Source: Oceanospirillum sp048264105
GTDB taxonomy: Bacteria > Pseudomonadota > Gammaproteobacteria > Pseudomonadales > Halomonadaceae
Direction: 5' to 3'
DNA length: 64,000 nucleotides
Assembly: GCA_048264105.1 (NCBI GenBank)
Contig: JBLXDJ010000002.1
Coordinates: 620,001 to 684,000 of the forward strand
The translations under genes and the position numbers were made by a program. Below the pieces are notes generated by a model. It did no database searches and was not told the DNA's origin. It saw nothing but the letters and a program-made list of their open reading frames with translations. Shown here in pieces: positions 24,813-33,157 of this stretch (position 1 is its first letter; each line of letters begins with the position of its first letter).

Positions 24813-25721
24813 GTGATCAGTTTTGAACCTTTACGACAGAGTTTTGACTTTTGGCATCGCCAAGGGCTGAACCAGTATTGTCGTCTGATGCGGGATCAGC
24901 TTGAAGCTGCCATGCTCAGACCCAGTCGGCCCCACGGCCTGATGATCAGCGAGCAGGATACCAATGGCGTTAAGTCGGAGCTGGTTTACTGGGATCATGA
25001 TACACCGCGACGCTATGTGGTTTATCTGCATGGTGGTGGTTATGTCTTGGGATCGATTGATACCCACCGGGAATTGGCCGCTCAGATCGCTCACAGGGCG
25101 AATGCCCGGGTTCTGATTGTTGAGTATCGTCTTGCACCGGAAGGGCCTTATCCCGCCGGGTTGAATGATGCTGAAGCAGCCTATCAGTGGCTGCTGGATA
25201 TTGGTGTAACCCCTGAACAGATCGCCTTTGCCGGAGACTCTGCCGGTGGAGGTCTTGCGCTGGCGCTGATGCAGCGTTTAAAAGCTTCTGGCCGACCTTT
25301 GCCCGCAGCGGCGGCGTTTCTTTCTCCCTGGGTTGATCTGACCTGTTCTACTCCAAGTCTTGATACGAATACCGCAACCGACCTGATTCTGAACAAAGCT
25401 CAGATGCAGAGTTTTGCCCATGTTTATGCCGGTGGTCGCTCTTTGGCTGATGCGGGAGTATCTCCCCTGTTTGGAGATCTTTCCGGCCTGCCACCCTGTC
25501 TGGTTCAGGTCAGCCGTCAGGAGTTGCTGCTGGATGATGGTATCCGGTTGGCCGAGCGACTGGAAAAAGCGGGCACCGTGGCGCAGATCAGTAAATGGAG
25601 TCAGATGCCTCATGTCTGGCAGTTACTGCACCGTTATCTGCCCCAGGCAGATGAAGCCCTGAGAGAACTGGGTGAGTTTCTTCAGCAGCGGGTACAGGGT
25701 GAGCCGTCAGCTTCCGGATAG
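24813..25721 (+). CDS. Alpha/beta hydrolase of the hormone-sensitive lipase (type IV esterase) family
   Basis: Probable carboxylesterase of 302 residues. It carries HGGG (YLHGGGYVLG, from residue 73) forming the oxyanion hole, the nucleophile elbow GDSAGGGLAL (Ser about 142), a later Asp, and His in MPHVWQL. There is no signal peptide, so it is cytoplasmic. Preferred substrates of this family are short-chain acyl esters; nothing here narrows that. The start is GTG with GGAG 6 bases upstream, 3 bases after sixA, so it belongs to the gpsA operon. A terminator follows. Confidence 0.87.
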   Translation: MISFEPLRQSFDFWHRQGLNQYCRLMRDQLEAAMLRPSRPHGLMISEQDTNGVKSELVYWDHDTPRRYVVYLHGGGYVLGSIDTHRELAAQIAHRANARVLIVEYRLAPEGPYPAGLNDAEAAYQWLLDIGVTPEQIAFAGDSAGGGLALALMQRLKASGRPLPAAAAFLSPWVDLTCSTPSLDTNTATDLILNKAQMQSFAHVYAGGRSLADAGVSPLFGDLSGLPPCLVQVSRQELLLDDGIRLAERLEKAGTVAQISKWSQMPHVWQLLHRYLPQADEALRELGEFLQQRVQGEPSASG

Positions 25722-25751
25722 GGTAGCTTTACAACGCTGGAATGAGTAATG

Positions 25752-25786
25752 AAAGGCGCTCTGTCGATGACAGCAGCGCCTTTTTT
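25752..25786. terminator. Intrinsic terminator between esterase and AEC genes
   Basis: AAAGGCGCT-CTGTC, loop GAT, GACAG-C-AGCGCCTTT then T-run. It lies between convergent genes and has some T-rich character on both sides. Confidence 0.8.
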
Positions 25787-25787
25787 G

Positions 25788-26744
25788 TTACACCAGCTGC
25801 AACCAGTGCAACAGGAAGACACCAAGAGTGATGCTCAGTGTGGAACCTACGGTTGTCAGGGCAACGATATTTGCTGCCAGAGCACCATTGGCCCCCATCG
25901 CTTTAGCCATGACAAAGCTACCTGCTGCGGTTGGGCTGGCAAAATAGAGAAACAGAATCCCCAGTGTTTGACCTGTCCAGCCAAGATACCAGGCCCCCAG
26001 AGTCATCAGTACAGGCAGTATGGCCAGTTTCATGCCGGTTGCTCCCCAGGATGCCAGAGAAGAGGCTCTTAGGGCTTTAAGGCTCAGGGAGCCACCAATA
26101 CAGAGCAGTGCCAGTGGCAGGGTCATACCGGAGAAGTAGGTGCCGGTTTTGATCACCAGATCAGGCAGTGTCCACTGGAAGTATGAGAAAGGCAGTGCCA
26201 GCACCACAGAAAGAATCAGCGGGTTTTTAACGATATCCATAAAGACCGGCTTCCAGCCAAGCCCCGCCCGTTCCGGTTGGGCTGTACTTAAAGCGATCAC
26301 CGACAGAATGTTGTAGAGAATAATCAGGCAGCCCAGCAGTAAAGACGCCAGCGGCAGTCCTGCCTCGCCAAACTGATTGGCCACCAGAGCCATACCGATA
26401 ATGCCCTGATTTCCCCGAAAGCTTCCCTGAATAAAGACGCCGCGATCCGCGGGTACTGAAACCATCAGTCGGGATGCCCAGATCAGGAAAAAGAAGCCGA
26501 TCAGAGTAACTGCAGAGGCATACAGCAGGACTCCGGGATCAAGGCTTTCCCTTAGGTTGGTCTTGCTGATATTAAGAAAAACCAGCGTAGGCAGGGTGAC
26601 CCGAAAAACAAGCGTTGAGGCTATTTTGATGAAATTATCATCCAGCCAGCGCCAGTGCTTAAAAAGCACCCCCAGAAAGACAATGATAAATACGGGAGCG
26701 GTGATCTGGAGTGTGGCGCTGAGAGAATGTAGAAACGCATCCAT
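25788..26744 (-). CDS. AEC (auxin efflux carrier) family transporter
   Basis: Membrane transporter of 318 residues with about ten hydrophobic helices in two five-helix halves, the AEC/AbrB-related layout (for example PVFIIVFLGVLFKHW, then ASTLVFRVTLPTLVFLNISK with the family's Pro/Asn-rich break, and ASPTAAGSFVMAKAMGANG near the C-terminus). Bacterial members move dicarboxylates or other anions; the substrate here is unknown. Its ATG overlaps the TGA of a 44-residue membrane-protein gene (TGATG), so it is probably translated by coupling to that gene and has no strong ribosome-binding site of its own. Confidence 0.88.
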   Translation of the reverse strand: MDAFLHSLSATLQITAPVFIIVFLGVLFKHWRWLDDNFIKIASTLVFRVTLPTLVFLNISKTNLRESLDPGVLLYASAVTLIGFFFLIWASRLMVSVPADRGVFIQGSFRGNQGIIGMALVANQFGEAGLPLASLLLGCLIILYNILSVIALSTAQPERAGLGWKPVFMDIVKNPLILSVVLALPFSYFQWTLPDLVIKTGTYFSGMTLPLALLCIGGSLSLKALRASSLASWGATGMKLAILPVLMTLGAWYLGWTGQTLGILFLYFASPTAAGSFVMAKAMGANGALAANIVALTTVGSTLSITLGVFLLHWLQLV

Positions 26745-26878
26745 CAGCTTGACTGACTGATCTGCCAGGCCGCAAATGCGATTGCCGCCAGTACGGTAAG
26801 AAAGAAGCTAAGGTTGCGCTTTTTTTTCACCTCAGGGGAGCGGCTGGGGCGTTTGGATTTATCCGGATCAAGGCTCAT
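26744..26878 (-). CDS. 44-residue single-pass membrane protein coupled to the AEC transporter
   Basis: Small gene with all signs of translation: ATG at 26878 preceded by AGGAG with a 6-base gap, 44 codons, and a TGA that shares its last base with the ATG of the transporter. The protein has a charged N-terminal half (MSLDPDKSKRPSRSPEVKKK) and one hydrophobic helix (FFLTVLAAIAFAAW), predicting a single-pass inner-membrane protein with the basic part in the cytoplasm. I know no family for it. It could be an accessory or stability subunit of the transporter, or simply a leader for coupled translation. Confidence 0.72.
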   Translation of the reverse strand: MSLDPDKSKRPSRSPEVKKKRNLSFFLTVLAAIAFAAWQISQSS

Positions 26879-27093
26879 ATTAGCTCCTGTTATTTGCTGA
26901 ATTCCCGTGTCCGGCGCTGCAGAGTAAGAGTCAGTCGACGGGCAGGTTTATAAGGGGATCCGACTTTACTGCGGCCTCTGCCTTCCTGCAAGTTGATTAA
27001 TTATTTAACAGTTCAAAATACGCTCCCGCTTGTACATCCGGTCTGCAGCGATAAAAATCAAACGTACGTTCGCTTTGGAGTTTGTCCGTCGTT

Positions 27094-27879
27094 ATGTCGA
27101 TTTTACACTTTGCCCATGCCAATGGTTTTCCAATGGGAAGTTATCGGGTGCTGTTTGATGCACTGGCCGCCGGTTTTGATATTCAGGGTGTTTCCCATAT
27201 CGGCCATGACCCCCGCTGGCCGGTATCCGATAACTGGGATGCGCTGGTTGAAGAGCAGTTGGCTCAGATCAGCGCTGCGGATGAGCCTGTCTGGGGTGTC
27301 GGGCACTCCTTAGGCGGTGTCCTGCTTTATCGCGCCGCACTGAAAGCACCCGGTTATTTCAAAGGTCTGGTGCTGCTGGACCCGCCCTTGTATATATCCG
27401 GCATGCGTCCCTGGTTGCTGAAAGTGGCGAAACGTACCGGCCGGATCGACCGTGTTACTCCGGCCCGTCAGAGTCGTTACCGGAAAAAGAGCTGGCCGGA
27501 TGAAGAGGCTGTTTCCGAATATCTGCAATCCAGAGCTCTGTTTCGCAATTTTGATGAACGCTGTCTTGCTGACTATGTCGCTTCCGGTACGAGAGTCGAA
27601 TCCGGTCAGCGTGTACTCAGCTTTGAGCCGGAGGTGGAGTACAACATTTTTTGTGGTATCGCCGATAACCTTTGGGGATCCGGGCGAAAAATGAAGGTGC
27701 CGGTGTCGGTACTGACCAGCGAAAACGCCTCTGTGATTCCTAAAGATGGCCTGCGGGGAATACGACGTTCCGGTTTCAACTGGAAGCCGGTTGATGGCGG
27801 GCATCTGTTCCCTCTTGAGCACCCGGAGTCGACAGCTGCCGAGATTCAGGCCATGATTAAACTGATGCAGGATCAATAA
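27094..27879 (+). CDS. Alpha/beta hydrolase (first of two)
   Basis: Predicted serine hydrolase of 261 residues. HFAHANGFPMGSY at the N-terminus is the oxyanion strand-loop seen in a subset of alpha/beta hydrolases, GHSLGG holds the nucleophile Ser at about residue 71, and the His is in VDGGHLFPLEHPE near the C-terminus. There is no signal peptide. I start at the ATG at 27094; an upstream in-frame TTG (27082) is too close to the GGAG at 27077. It precedes another alpha/beta hydrolase by 48 bases on the same strand. Substrate unknown. Confidence 0.82.
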   Translation: MSILHFAHANGFPMGSYRVLFDALAAGFDIQGVSHIGHDPRWPVSDNWDALVEEQLAQISAADEPVWGVGHSLGGVLLYRAALKAPGYFKGLVLLDPPLYISGMRPWLLKVAKRTGRIDRVTPARQSRYRKKSWPDEEAVSEYLQSRALFRNFDERCLADYVASGTRVESGQRVLSFEPEVEYNIFCGIADNLWGSGRKMKVPVSVLTSENASVIPKDGLRGIRRSGFNWKPVDGGHLFPLEHPESTAAEIQAMIKLMQDQ

Positions 27880-27927
27880 CCTGCAATCTACTAAGCCCGC
27901 ATTTTTCACCGGACCGAGGCATTGGCC

Positions 27928-28803
27928 ATGCAGGAACCCATTCCCTTTCAGATCGATCTTGAATATGTATCTCTTTCCGGCCTTCGTTGGGGAAAGGGGC
28001 ATCATAAACCTGTGCTTGCGATGCATGGCTGGCTGGATAACTGTCAGAGTTTCAGCCGGATAGCACCCTTGTTAGCCGAGGCATGTGATCTGGATATCTG
28101 GGCAATTGATCTGGTGGGGCATGGTCATTCAGGTCACCGCCCTCAGGGCTCTTACTATCATATCTGGGATAATGTGATCGATATGGCGCTGCTGATGGAT
28201 GCTCAGGGCTGGGAGGAGGTGGATCTTCTTGGTCACTCTATGGGCGCTGGTGTGGCAACTCTGATGGCAGGTGCGATGCCGGATCGGGTAGGCCGTGTGG
28301 GTCTTATTGAGGGTTTAGGGCCCTTATCGACGCCCGCTGAAGAGTCACCGCAGCAACTGACCCAGGCAGTGGGTCGCTATAAGTTGCAGAACTATAAAAC
28401 GCCACCCTGCTACGATTCAGTCGAAGATGCGGCTGAAGCCCGAATGCGGGGCATCGGTGAGATCAGTTATCAGGCCGCCTGGCCCTTAGCCGAGAGAGGC
28501 ACGCGTCAGGATGAAGATGGCTGGCGCTGGCGTTCAGACGCGCGTCTGAGAATCCCGTCTCCGGTTCGCCTTACCGAGGAACAAATCTATAGTTTCTGTG
28601 GCGCTATTAAAGCACCAACCCGCCTGATTATTGGCGATCATGGCTTTCTGACTGATCGGGAAAATACCCGGCTGCGTAAAGAGAAAGTAGCCAATATTGA
28701 GCAGACGACCTTGCCCGGTAATCATCACCTTCATCTTGAACCGGATACTGCTGCCGCAGTGGCTGATACGCTGATCGCATTCTGGCAGCAGGAGCCTGTG
28801 TAA
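27928..28803 (+). CDS. Alpha/beta hydrolase (second of two)
   Basis: Predicted serine hydrolase of 291 residues. LAMHGWLDNCQSF (oxyanion), GHGHSGHRPQGSYYHIWD, GHSMGA with Ser at about 103, and PGNHHLHLEPD with the catalytic His are all present. This arrangement resembles the human SERHL/MEST-like and bacterial esterase group rather than the preceding gene, so the pair is not a recent duplication. The ATG at 27928 has CGAGG about 9 bases upstream; a TTG two codons earlier is unlikely. Follows the first hydrolase by 48 bases, likely in one transcript. Confidence 0.85.
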   Translation: MQEPIPFQIDLEYVSLSGLRWGKGHHKPVLAMHGWLDNCQSFSRIAPLLAEACDLDIWAIDLVGHGHSGHRPQGSYYHIWDNVIDMALLMDAQGWEEVDLLGHSMGAGVATLMAGAMPDRVGRVGLIEGLGPLSTPAEESPQQLTQAVGRYKLQNYKTPPCYDSVEDAAEARMRGIGEISYQAAWPLAERGTRQDEDGWRWRSDARLRIPSPVRLTEEQIYSFCGAIKAPTRLIIGDHGFLTDRENTRLRKEKVANIEQTTLPGNHHLHLEPDTAAAVADTLIAFWQQEPV

Positions 28804-28842
28804 CGGACAACCCGGGGTGGGTTCTTCCCATTAGGAGGATAA

Positions 28843-28887
28843 ATGGGATGGTTACGGAAATGCGGACTTAGCGAATTATTTTCTTAA
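28843..28887 (+). CDS. Possible 14-codon micro-ORF with perfect ribosome-binding site
   Basis: AGGAGG at 28833-28838, a 4-base gap, ATG, 14 sense codons (MGWLRKCGLSELFS) and TAA. The ribosome-binding site is the strongest in the neighbourhood. The frame is too short to judge by composition. It lies 39 bases after the second hydrolase and 110 bases before the DUF4892 gene, so it may be a translated leader, a tiny protein or chance. Confidence 0.3.
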   Translation: MGWLRKCGLSELFS

Positions 28888-28997
28888 ACTGTAGTCTAGT
28901 GACTATGTGTCTATTTTCAGGCCGTTTTCGTTATACAGTGCCGCCCGAATACCCGGGCGCTTCTGAGTGTATCCGTTGGTTATCAGTGAGGAACACC

Positions 28998-29945
28998 GTG
29001 AACCTATCTCTTTTTAATATCATCTCAAGCAGCAAGCGTGATCTGGCCGACAAAGCCTTTGTCCCTTATTTTCTGATTCTGGCACTGGCGGGTATCTTAG
29101 GTGCTCCAATGGTAGCCATGGCCGCAGGTGAGTTGCAGGCTTTCCCTCTGGCGGAAAAAGAGATGGAGAAAAGCCGACCTCTTGATCAACATCTTTTGGC
29201 TACAGGCCGCATCCAGAATAAAGGCGGGGAAGCCTTCCCCGAAAGCTGGTTAAGTCTGCCGGAAGGGACACTGAAACAGACCTTATATCGTATCCGTTCA
29301 ACCCGGGATACCGATGAAATTCTGGAGCATTATCAGCGTCAGTTACAGCAGCCCGGCAGTGAGGTGATCTTCCAGTGCAGTGGCCGTGACTGCGGTAGCA
29401 GTAATGACTGGGCCAACAGCGTCTTTAAAATCTCGACACTGTACGGTGTGGATCGTGAACAGCATTACTTTGCCAGCAAGAGACGACTGAAAAACACCAC
29501 TGACTATATCTCGGTTTATATCACCGAGCGTGGCACAGGCCGCATCTATGTGTATGTTTCCCACTATCAGGTGGCGGAAAAGGACGTGGCTCAGAAAGGT
29601 GTTAAGCGAAGCCTCTATGACCAGTTACAGGATAACGGTTGGGTACGTTTGCCGGTAACAGCAGACGGCCAGTTTGAGGAAGGAGCATCTGATGTGCTTC
29701 GCCAGCTGAGTGAAAAACTTCAGGCCAATGATCAGCGCTACTGGTTAGTGGCTCATCACTACGGCAAAGAGAGTCATCAGGTTTTGCAGCTAAGATCTGA
29801 GCAGGCAGCGGCCAAACTGCAGCGTTCGTTGCAGGAGTTTGGCCTGTCGGCAGATAAGCTGGAGCTAAAGGGATTGGGCGCACTGGCCCCGACAAAAGAT
29901 TCTGTTTCGTATGGTGGTCGGCTGGAACTGGTGCTTATCCGGTAA
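28998..29945 (+). CDS. DUF4892 family exported protein with OmpA-like C-terminal region
   Basis: Exported protein of 315 residues, function unknown. A signal peptide (YFLILALAGILGAPMVAMAA) ends near residue 43. The mature part has the DUF4892 region (LPEGTLKQTLYRIRSTRDTDEILEHYQ, with FQCSGRDCGSSN holding two Cys that could form a disulfide, then YFASKRRL and DYISVYITERGTGRIYVY), followed by a region resembling OmpA-like peptidoglycan-binding domains (LRSEQAAAKLQRSLQEFGL, GLGALAPT). I start at the GTG at 28998 with GAGGA 5 bases upstream; a longer frame to 28899 has no ribosome-binding site. A terminator follows. Confidence 0.8.
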   Translation: MNLSLFNIISSSKRDLADKAFVPYFLILALAGILGAPMVAMAAGELQAFPLAEKEMEKSRPLDQHLLATGRIQNKGGEAFPESWLSLPEGTLKQTLYRIRSTRDTDEILEHYQRQLQQPGSEVIFQCSGRDCGSSNDWANSVFKISTLYGVDREQHYFASKRRLKNTTDYISVYITERGTGRIYVYVSHYQVAEKDVAQKGVKRSLYDQLQDNGWVRLPVTADGQFEEGASDVLRQLSEKLQANDQRYWLVAHHYGKESHQVLQLRSEQAAAKLQRSLQEFGLSADKLELKGLGALAPTKDSVSYGGRLELVLIR

Positions 29946-29992
29946 CAGCATTCTGACAGGCTCATTGCTGTTGGCGATGAACCGGGCGGTAT

Positions 29993-30029
29993 AAAAAAGA
30001 GCGGGTTGCTTAAGCAGCCCGCTCTTTTT
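29993..30029. terminator. Bidirectional intrinsic terminator
   Basis: AAAAAAGAGCGGG..TGCT, loop TA, AGCA..CCCGCTCTTTTT. Between the DUF4892 gene and the convergent Smr gene, with A-run and T-run on either side. Confidence 0.88.
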
Positions 30030-30066
30030 GTTATGACAGGATCATTCGGGTTTCCCATCCGATACG

Positions 30067-30654
30067 TTAGCTGCCCCACTCTTTGGTTTTCAGCAGCACA
30101 TAAACGGCTCCTGTGCCGCCATCGGCAGGCAGGCAGGAGTGAAACGCGATCACTTCCGGCATCTGGCGCAGCCAGACATTCACATAGGATTTAAGCTCTG
30201 CGCGGCCACTGCCTGCGGTCCAGGATTTTCCGTGAACCACAATCACACTTCTGAAGCGCCGCGAGCGACAATCCTGAATAAAGGCATAAAGCTCACCACG
30301 GGCTTCTTCAACATTCTTTCCGTGCAGATCCAGACCTTCCTGCCAGTTTATCTCGCCCTTTTTCAGCTCCTGGAACGTGCGCAAAGGCAGATCCGGTACT
30401 TTAAAGCTCAGGGTATCACTGGGTTTCTTATCCGGAATATTGCCTTCCGACAGATTATCAACGACAAAGGCGTCTTCTGCCGCGGTCGCAGCCGCCCGCT
30501 TGATCTCCGCGTTGATATCTTTCTTTTTGGAGGGTTTCAGAATGACCTTGTCACTTTTGATTGGCTTTACGCCACTCATAGCGGAGCGGAAAAGGTCCAT
30601 ATCATCAAGGTTATCGTCCGGGGCGTTATCGTCAGGCTGAAAGGTTTTGCTCAT
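30067..30654 (-). CDS. Smr domain protein (YfcN/SmrB-like)
   Basis: Protein of 195 residues with a polar N-terminal half and a C-terminal Smr domain: LDLHGKNVEEARGEL, VVHGKSWTAGSGRAELKS and GGTGAVYVLL are its three signature blocks. Smr domains are nucleases or nucleic-acid-binding modules; E. coli SmrB cleaves mRNA between collided ribosomes. The gene is convergent with the DUF4892 gene and divergent from prmB. I start at the ATG at 30654 (MSKTFQPDD); the longer frame to 30702 starts in a poor context. Confidence 0.85.
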   Translation of the reverse strand: MSKTFQPDDNAPDDNLDDMDLFRSAMSGVKPIKSDKVILKPSKKKDINAEIKRAAATAAEDAFVVDNLSEGNIPDKKPSDTLSFKVPDLPLRTFQELKKGEINWQEGLDLHGKNVEEARGELYAFIQDCRSRRFRSVIVVHGKSWTAGSGRAELKSYVNVWLRQMPEVIAFHSCLPADGGTGAVYVLLKTKEWGS

Positions 30655-30849
30655 GTCTCTGCTCGGTGTTCGTGGTCGGGCAACGATACCAGATGATGTC
30701 AAAGGCGCAAGCGTGATGGCGCCGCAGGAGGAAGGAAAACCATCAAAGGAAAAGAAAGCGAATTTCTTTGGTGAATGCTGCTGGGTTTGGTTTATAGCAT
30801 GGGGTTGCTGGGTTAAACTTAGCGGAAGGCTGATTATTGGAGAAAAATT

Positions 30850-31776
30850 GTGTCACAGAGTAACGCGCTTACCGAAGTTGCCCAGCAACTGTTTACCATC
30901 CGTGATTATATTCGCTGGACCTTTTCTCAGTTTAATCACCACAAAGTTTATTTCGGCCACGGTACGGATAACGCCTGGGATGAATCTGTTCATCTGGTGT
31001 TAGGCAGTCTGCACCTGCCCTGGGATTTTGATCCGGCGATGCTGGATGCCCGTGTGACCCATGATGAGGCCATTGTTATCCTGAGCCACGTTGAAAAGCG
31101 CTGTCTGGATCGTGTGCCACTGGCCTACCTTCTGGGCGAAGCCTGGTTTGCCGGTTTACCGTTTAATGTGGATCATCGCGTACTTGTACCGCGATCTCCT
31201 ATTGGTGAACTGATCCAGAACCACTTCGAGCCCTGGTTAACCGAAGAGCCTAACCGTGTGTTGGATCTGTGCACCGGCAGTGGTTGTATCGGTATTGCCA
31301 CCGCCTACGCCTTCCCGTATGCCCGTGTTGATCTGGCCGATATTTCGGAAGAGGCGCTGTGCGTTGCCCGTAGTAATGTGACCCGTCACGACCTTGAGGA
31401 TCAGGTCTCGGTCTTCCAGTCGGATCTGTTCAATGATCTGCCGGAAGACGCCCGTTATGATCTGATTGTGTCTAACCCGCCGTATGTGGATGAAGAAGAT
31501 CTGGCGGCAATGGCGGATGAGTATCAGCACGAGCCTGCTCTGGGGCTGGGGTCGGGTGCTGATGGCCTGGATATCACCCGTCGCATTCTGCGAGATGCGC
31601 CCCGTTATCTGTCCGAGCACGGTGTACTGATCTGCGAAGTGGGCAACAGTGAGTTTGCTCTGCAGGATGCTTTCCCGGAAGTCCCTTTCCTCTGGCTGGA
31701 GTTTGAGATGGGTGGCCAGGGCGTCTTTATGCTGACCGCTGATCAACTGAAAGAGTTTGCCGGGCATTTTGCCTGA
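30850..31776 (+). CDS. prmB: Ribosomal protein L3 glutamine N5-methyltransferase
   Basis: Methylates a glutamine of ribosomal protein L3. Length is 308 residues, close to E. coli PrmB (310). The S-adenosylmethionine motif VLDLCTGSGCIGIATAYAF and the NPPY motif (residues 208-211, which binds the glutamine side chain) are intact; the N-terminal helical domain with YFGHGTDNAWDE and RVPLAYLLGEAWFAG is PrmB-like rather than PrmC-like. The start is GTG with GGAG 8 bases upstream. Next on the strand is aroC, a neighbour often seen with prmB in gammaproteobacteria. Confidence 0.93.
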   Translation: MSQSNALTEVAQQLFTIRDYIRWTFSQFNHHKVYFGHGTDNAWDESVHLVLGSLHLPWDFDPAMLDARVTHDEAIVILSHVEKRCLDRVPLAYLLGEAWFAGLPFNVDHRVLVPRSPIGELIQNHFEPWLTEEPNRVLDLCTGSGCIGIATAYAFPYARVDLADISEEALCVARSNVTRHDLEDQVSVFQSDLFNDLPEDARYDLIVSNPPYVDEEDLAAMADEYQHEPALGLGSGADGLDITRRILRDAPRYLSEHGVLICEVGNSEFALQDAFPEVPFLWLEFEMGGQGVFMLTADQLKEFAGHFA

Positions 31777-31917
31777 TCCGGCTTTTTACTGAGCTACGGA
31801 TATTGCGCTGTGGCTGTCTGTCCGGCTGCGAAAACCCTGACGCAGCCGTTTGAGTCTGATTGAACCGAATATTTAAGAATAAATGATGCCTGAAAAGGCG
31901 ATGCAAGAGAGAGCTTC

Positions 31918-33015
31918 ATGTCTGGTAATAGCTTTGGAAAACTGTTCACCCTGACCACCTTTGGTGAGAGCCACGGCCCGGCGCTGGGTGCCATTATTGA
32001 TGGTTGTCCTCCGGGCCTTGAGATTACAGAGGAAGATCTGCAGATCGATCTGGATCGCCGTAAACCAGGTACTTCCCGTCATACCACTCAACGTCGTGAA
32101 CCGGATCAGGTGAAAATTCTGTCTGGTGTTTTTGAAGGTAAGACCACAGGTACCGCTATCGGTCTGATGATTGAAAATACCGATCAGCGTTCCAAGGATT
32201 ATTCCAATATTGCGCAACAGTATCGCCCGGCCCATGCGGATTACACCTACAACCAGAAATACGGTTTTCGTGATTATCGCGGTGGCGGCCGTTCCTCTGC
32301 CCGTGAAACAGCGATGCGGGTTGCTGCCGGTGCGATCGCCAAGAAGTATCTGAAAGAGCGTCTGGGTATCGAGATTCGTGGCTACCTGTCTCAGCTGGGT
32401 CCGATCAAGGTTGAGAAGGTCGACTGGGATCTGGTGAATACTAATCCTTTCTTCTGCCCGGATGCCGATAAGATCACCGAGATGGAAAACTACATGGATG
32501 CCCTGCGTAAAGAAGGGGAGTCTGTGGGAGCTAAGGTCACGGTTGTGGCCTCTCATGTTCCACCGGGTCTGGGTGAGCCGATTTTTGATCGTCTGGATGC
32601 GGAGCTGGCCCATGCGCTGATGAGCATCAATGCGGTTAAAGGCATTGAGATCGGTGCCGGTTTTGATTCTGTTGCACAAAAAGGCACAGAGCACCGTGAT
32701 GAGATAACGCCGGAAGGCTTCCTGTCCAATAGTGCCGGCGGCATTCTGGGTGGTATTTCATCCGGTCAGGATATTGTGGCGCATATTGCTCTTAAGCCGA
32801 CCTCCAGCCTGCACCTGCCGGGCAAGAGTATCAATGTTAAAGGTGAGCCGGTTGAGGTGGTGACCAAAGGCCGTCATGACCCTTGTGTTGGCATTCGTGC
32901 TACGCCGATTGCTGAAGCGATGATGGCAATTACCCTGATGGATCATTATCTGCGTCACCGCGCCCAGTGTGGTGATGTTGAGATGCCAACGCCGGTGATT
33001 CCGGCTCAGGCGTAA
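31918..33015 (+). CDS. aroC: Chorismate synthase
   Basis: Last step of the shikimate pathway: converts 5-enolpyruvylshikimate 3-phosphate to chorismate using reduced FMN. The family signatures are all present: FTLTTFGESHGPALG, the flavin-binding stretch YRGGGRSSARETAMRVAAGA, and GRHDPCVGIRATPIAEAM. Length 365 residues (361 in E. coli). ATG start with GAGAG upstream. It supplies the tryptophan genes elsewhere in this window with their precursor. It ends at a strong terminator. Confidence 0.97.
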   Translation: MSGNSFGKLFTLTTFGESHGPALGAIIDGCPPGLEITEEDLQIDLDRRKPGTSRHTTQRREPDQVKILSGVFEGKTTGTAIGLMIENTDQRSKDYSNIAQQYRPAHADYTYNQKYGFRDYRGGGRSSARETAMRVAAGAIAKKYLKERLGIEIRGYLSQLGPIKVEKVDWDLVNTNPFFCPDADKITEMENYMDALRKEGESVGAKVTVVASHVPPGLGEPIFDRLDAELAHALMSINAVKGIEIGAGFDSVAQKGTEHRDEITPEGFLSNSAGGILGGISSGQDIVAHIALKPTSSLHLPGKSINVKGEPVEVVTKGRHDPCVGIRATPIAEAMMAITLMDHYLRHRAQCGDVEMPTPVIPAQA

Positions 33016-33079
33016 TTTGGCAGGTTACTGATGACCTGCTCAGGCCGCCATTCAATGTTTGTGGTGTGTCTGATCAATG

Positions 33080-33116
33080 AATGCCCCGGTTTATATGACC
33101 GGGGCATTTTTTTGCT
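33080..33116 (+). terminator. Intrinsic terminator of aroC
   Basis: AATGCCCCGGT, loop TTATATG, ACCGGGGCATT and then T-run: an 11-bp perfect stem 65 bases after the aroC stop. Confidence 0.9.
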
Positions 33117-33157
33117 CATCATGCTGAATCACCAACAGAATCACAGGTGAAATTTCT

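Noticed and set aside
27094..28803. Recent duplication of the two hydrolase genes
   Set aside because: Their oxyanion loops, nucleophile elbows and C-terminal His regions differ and there is no obvious DNA similarity.
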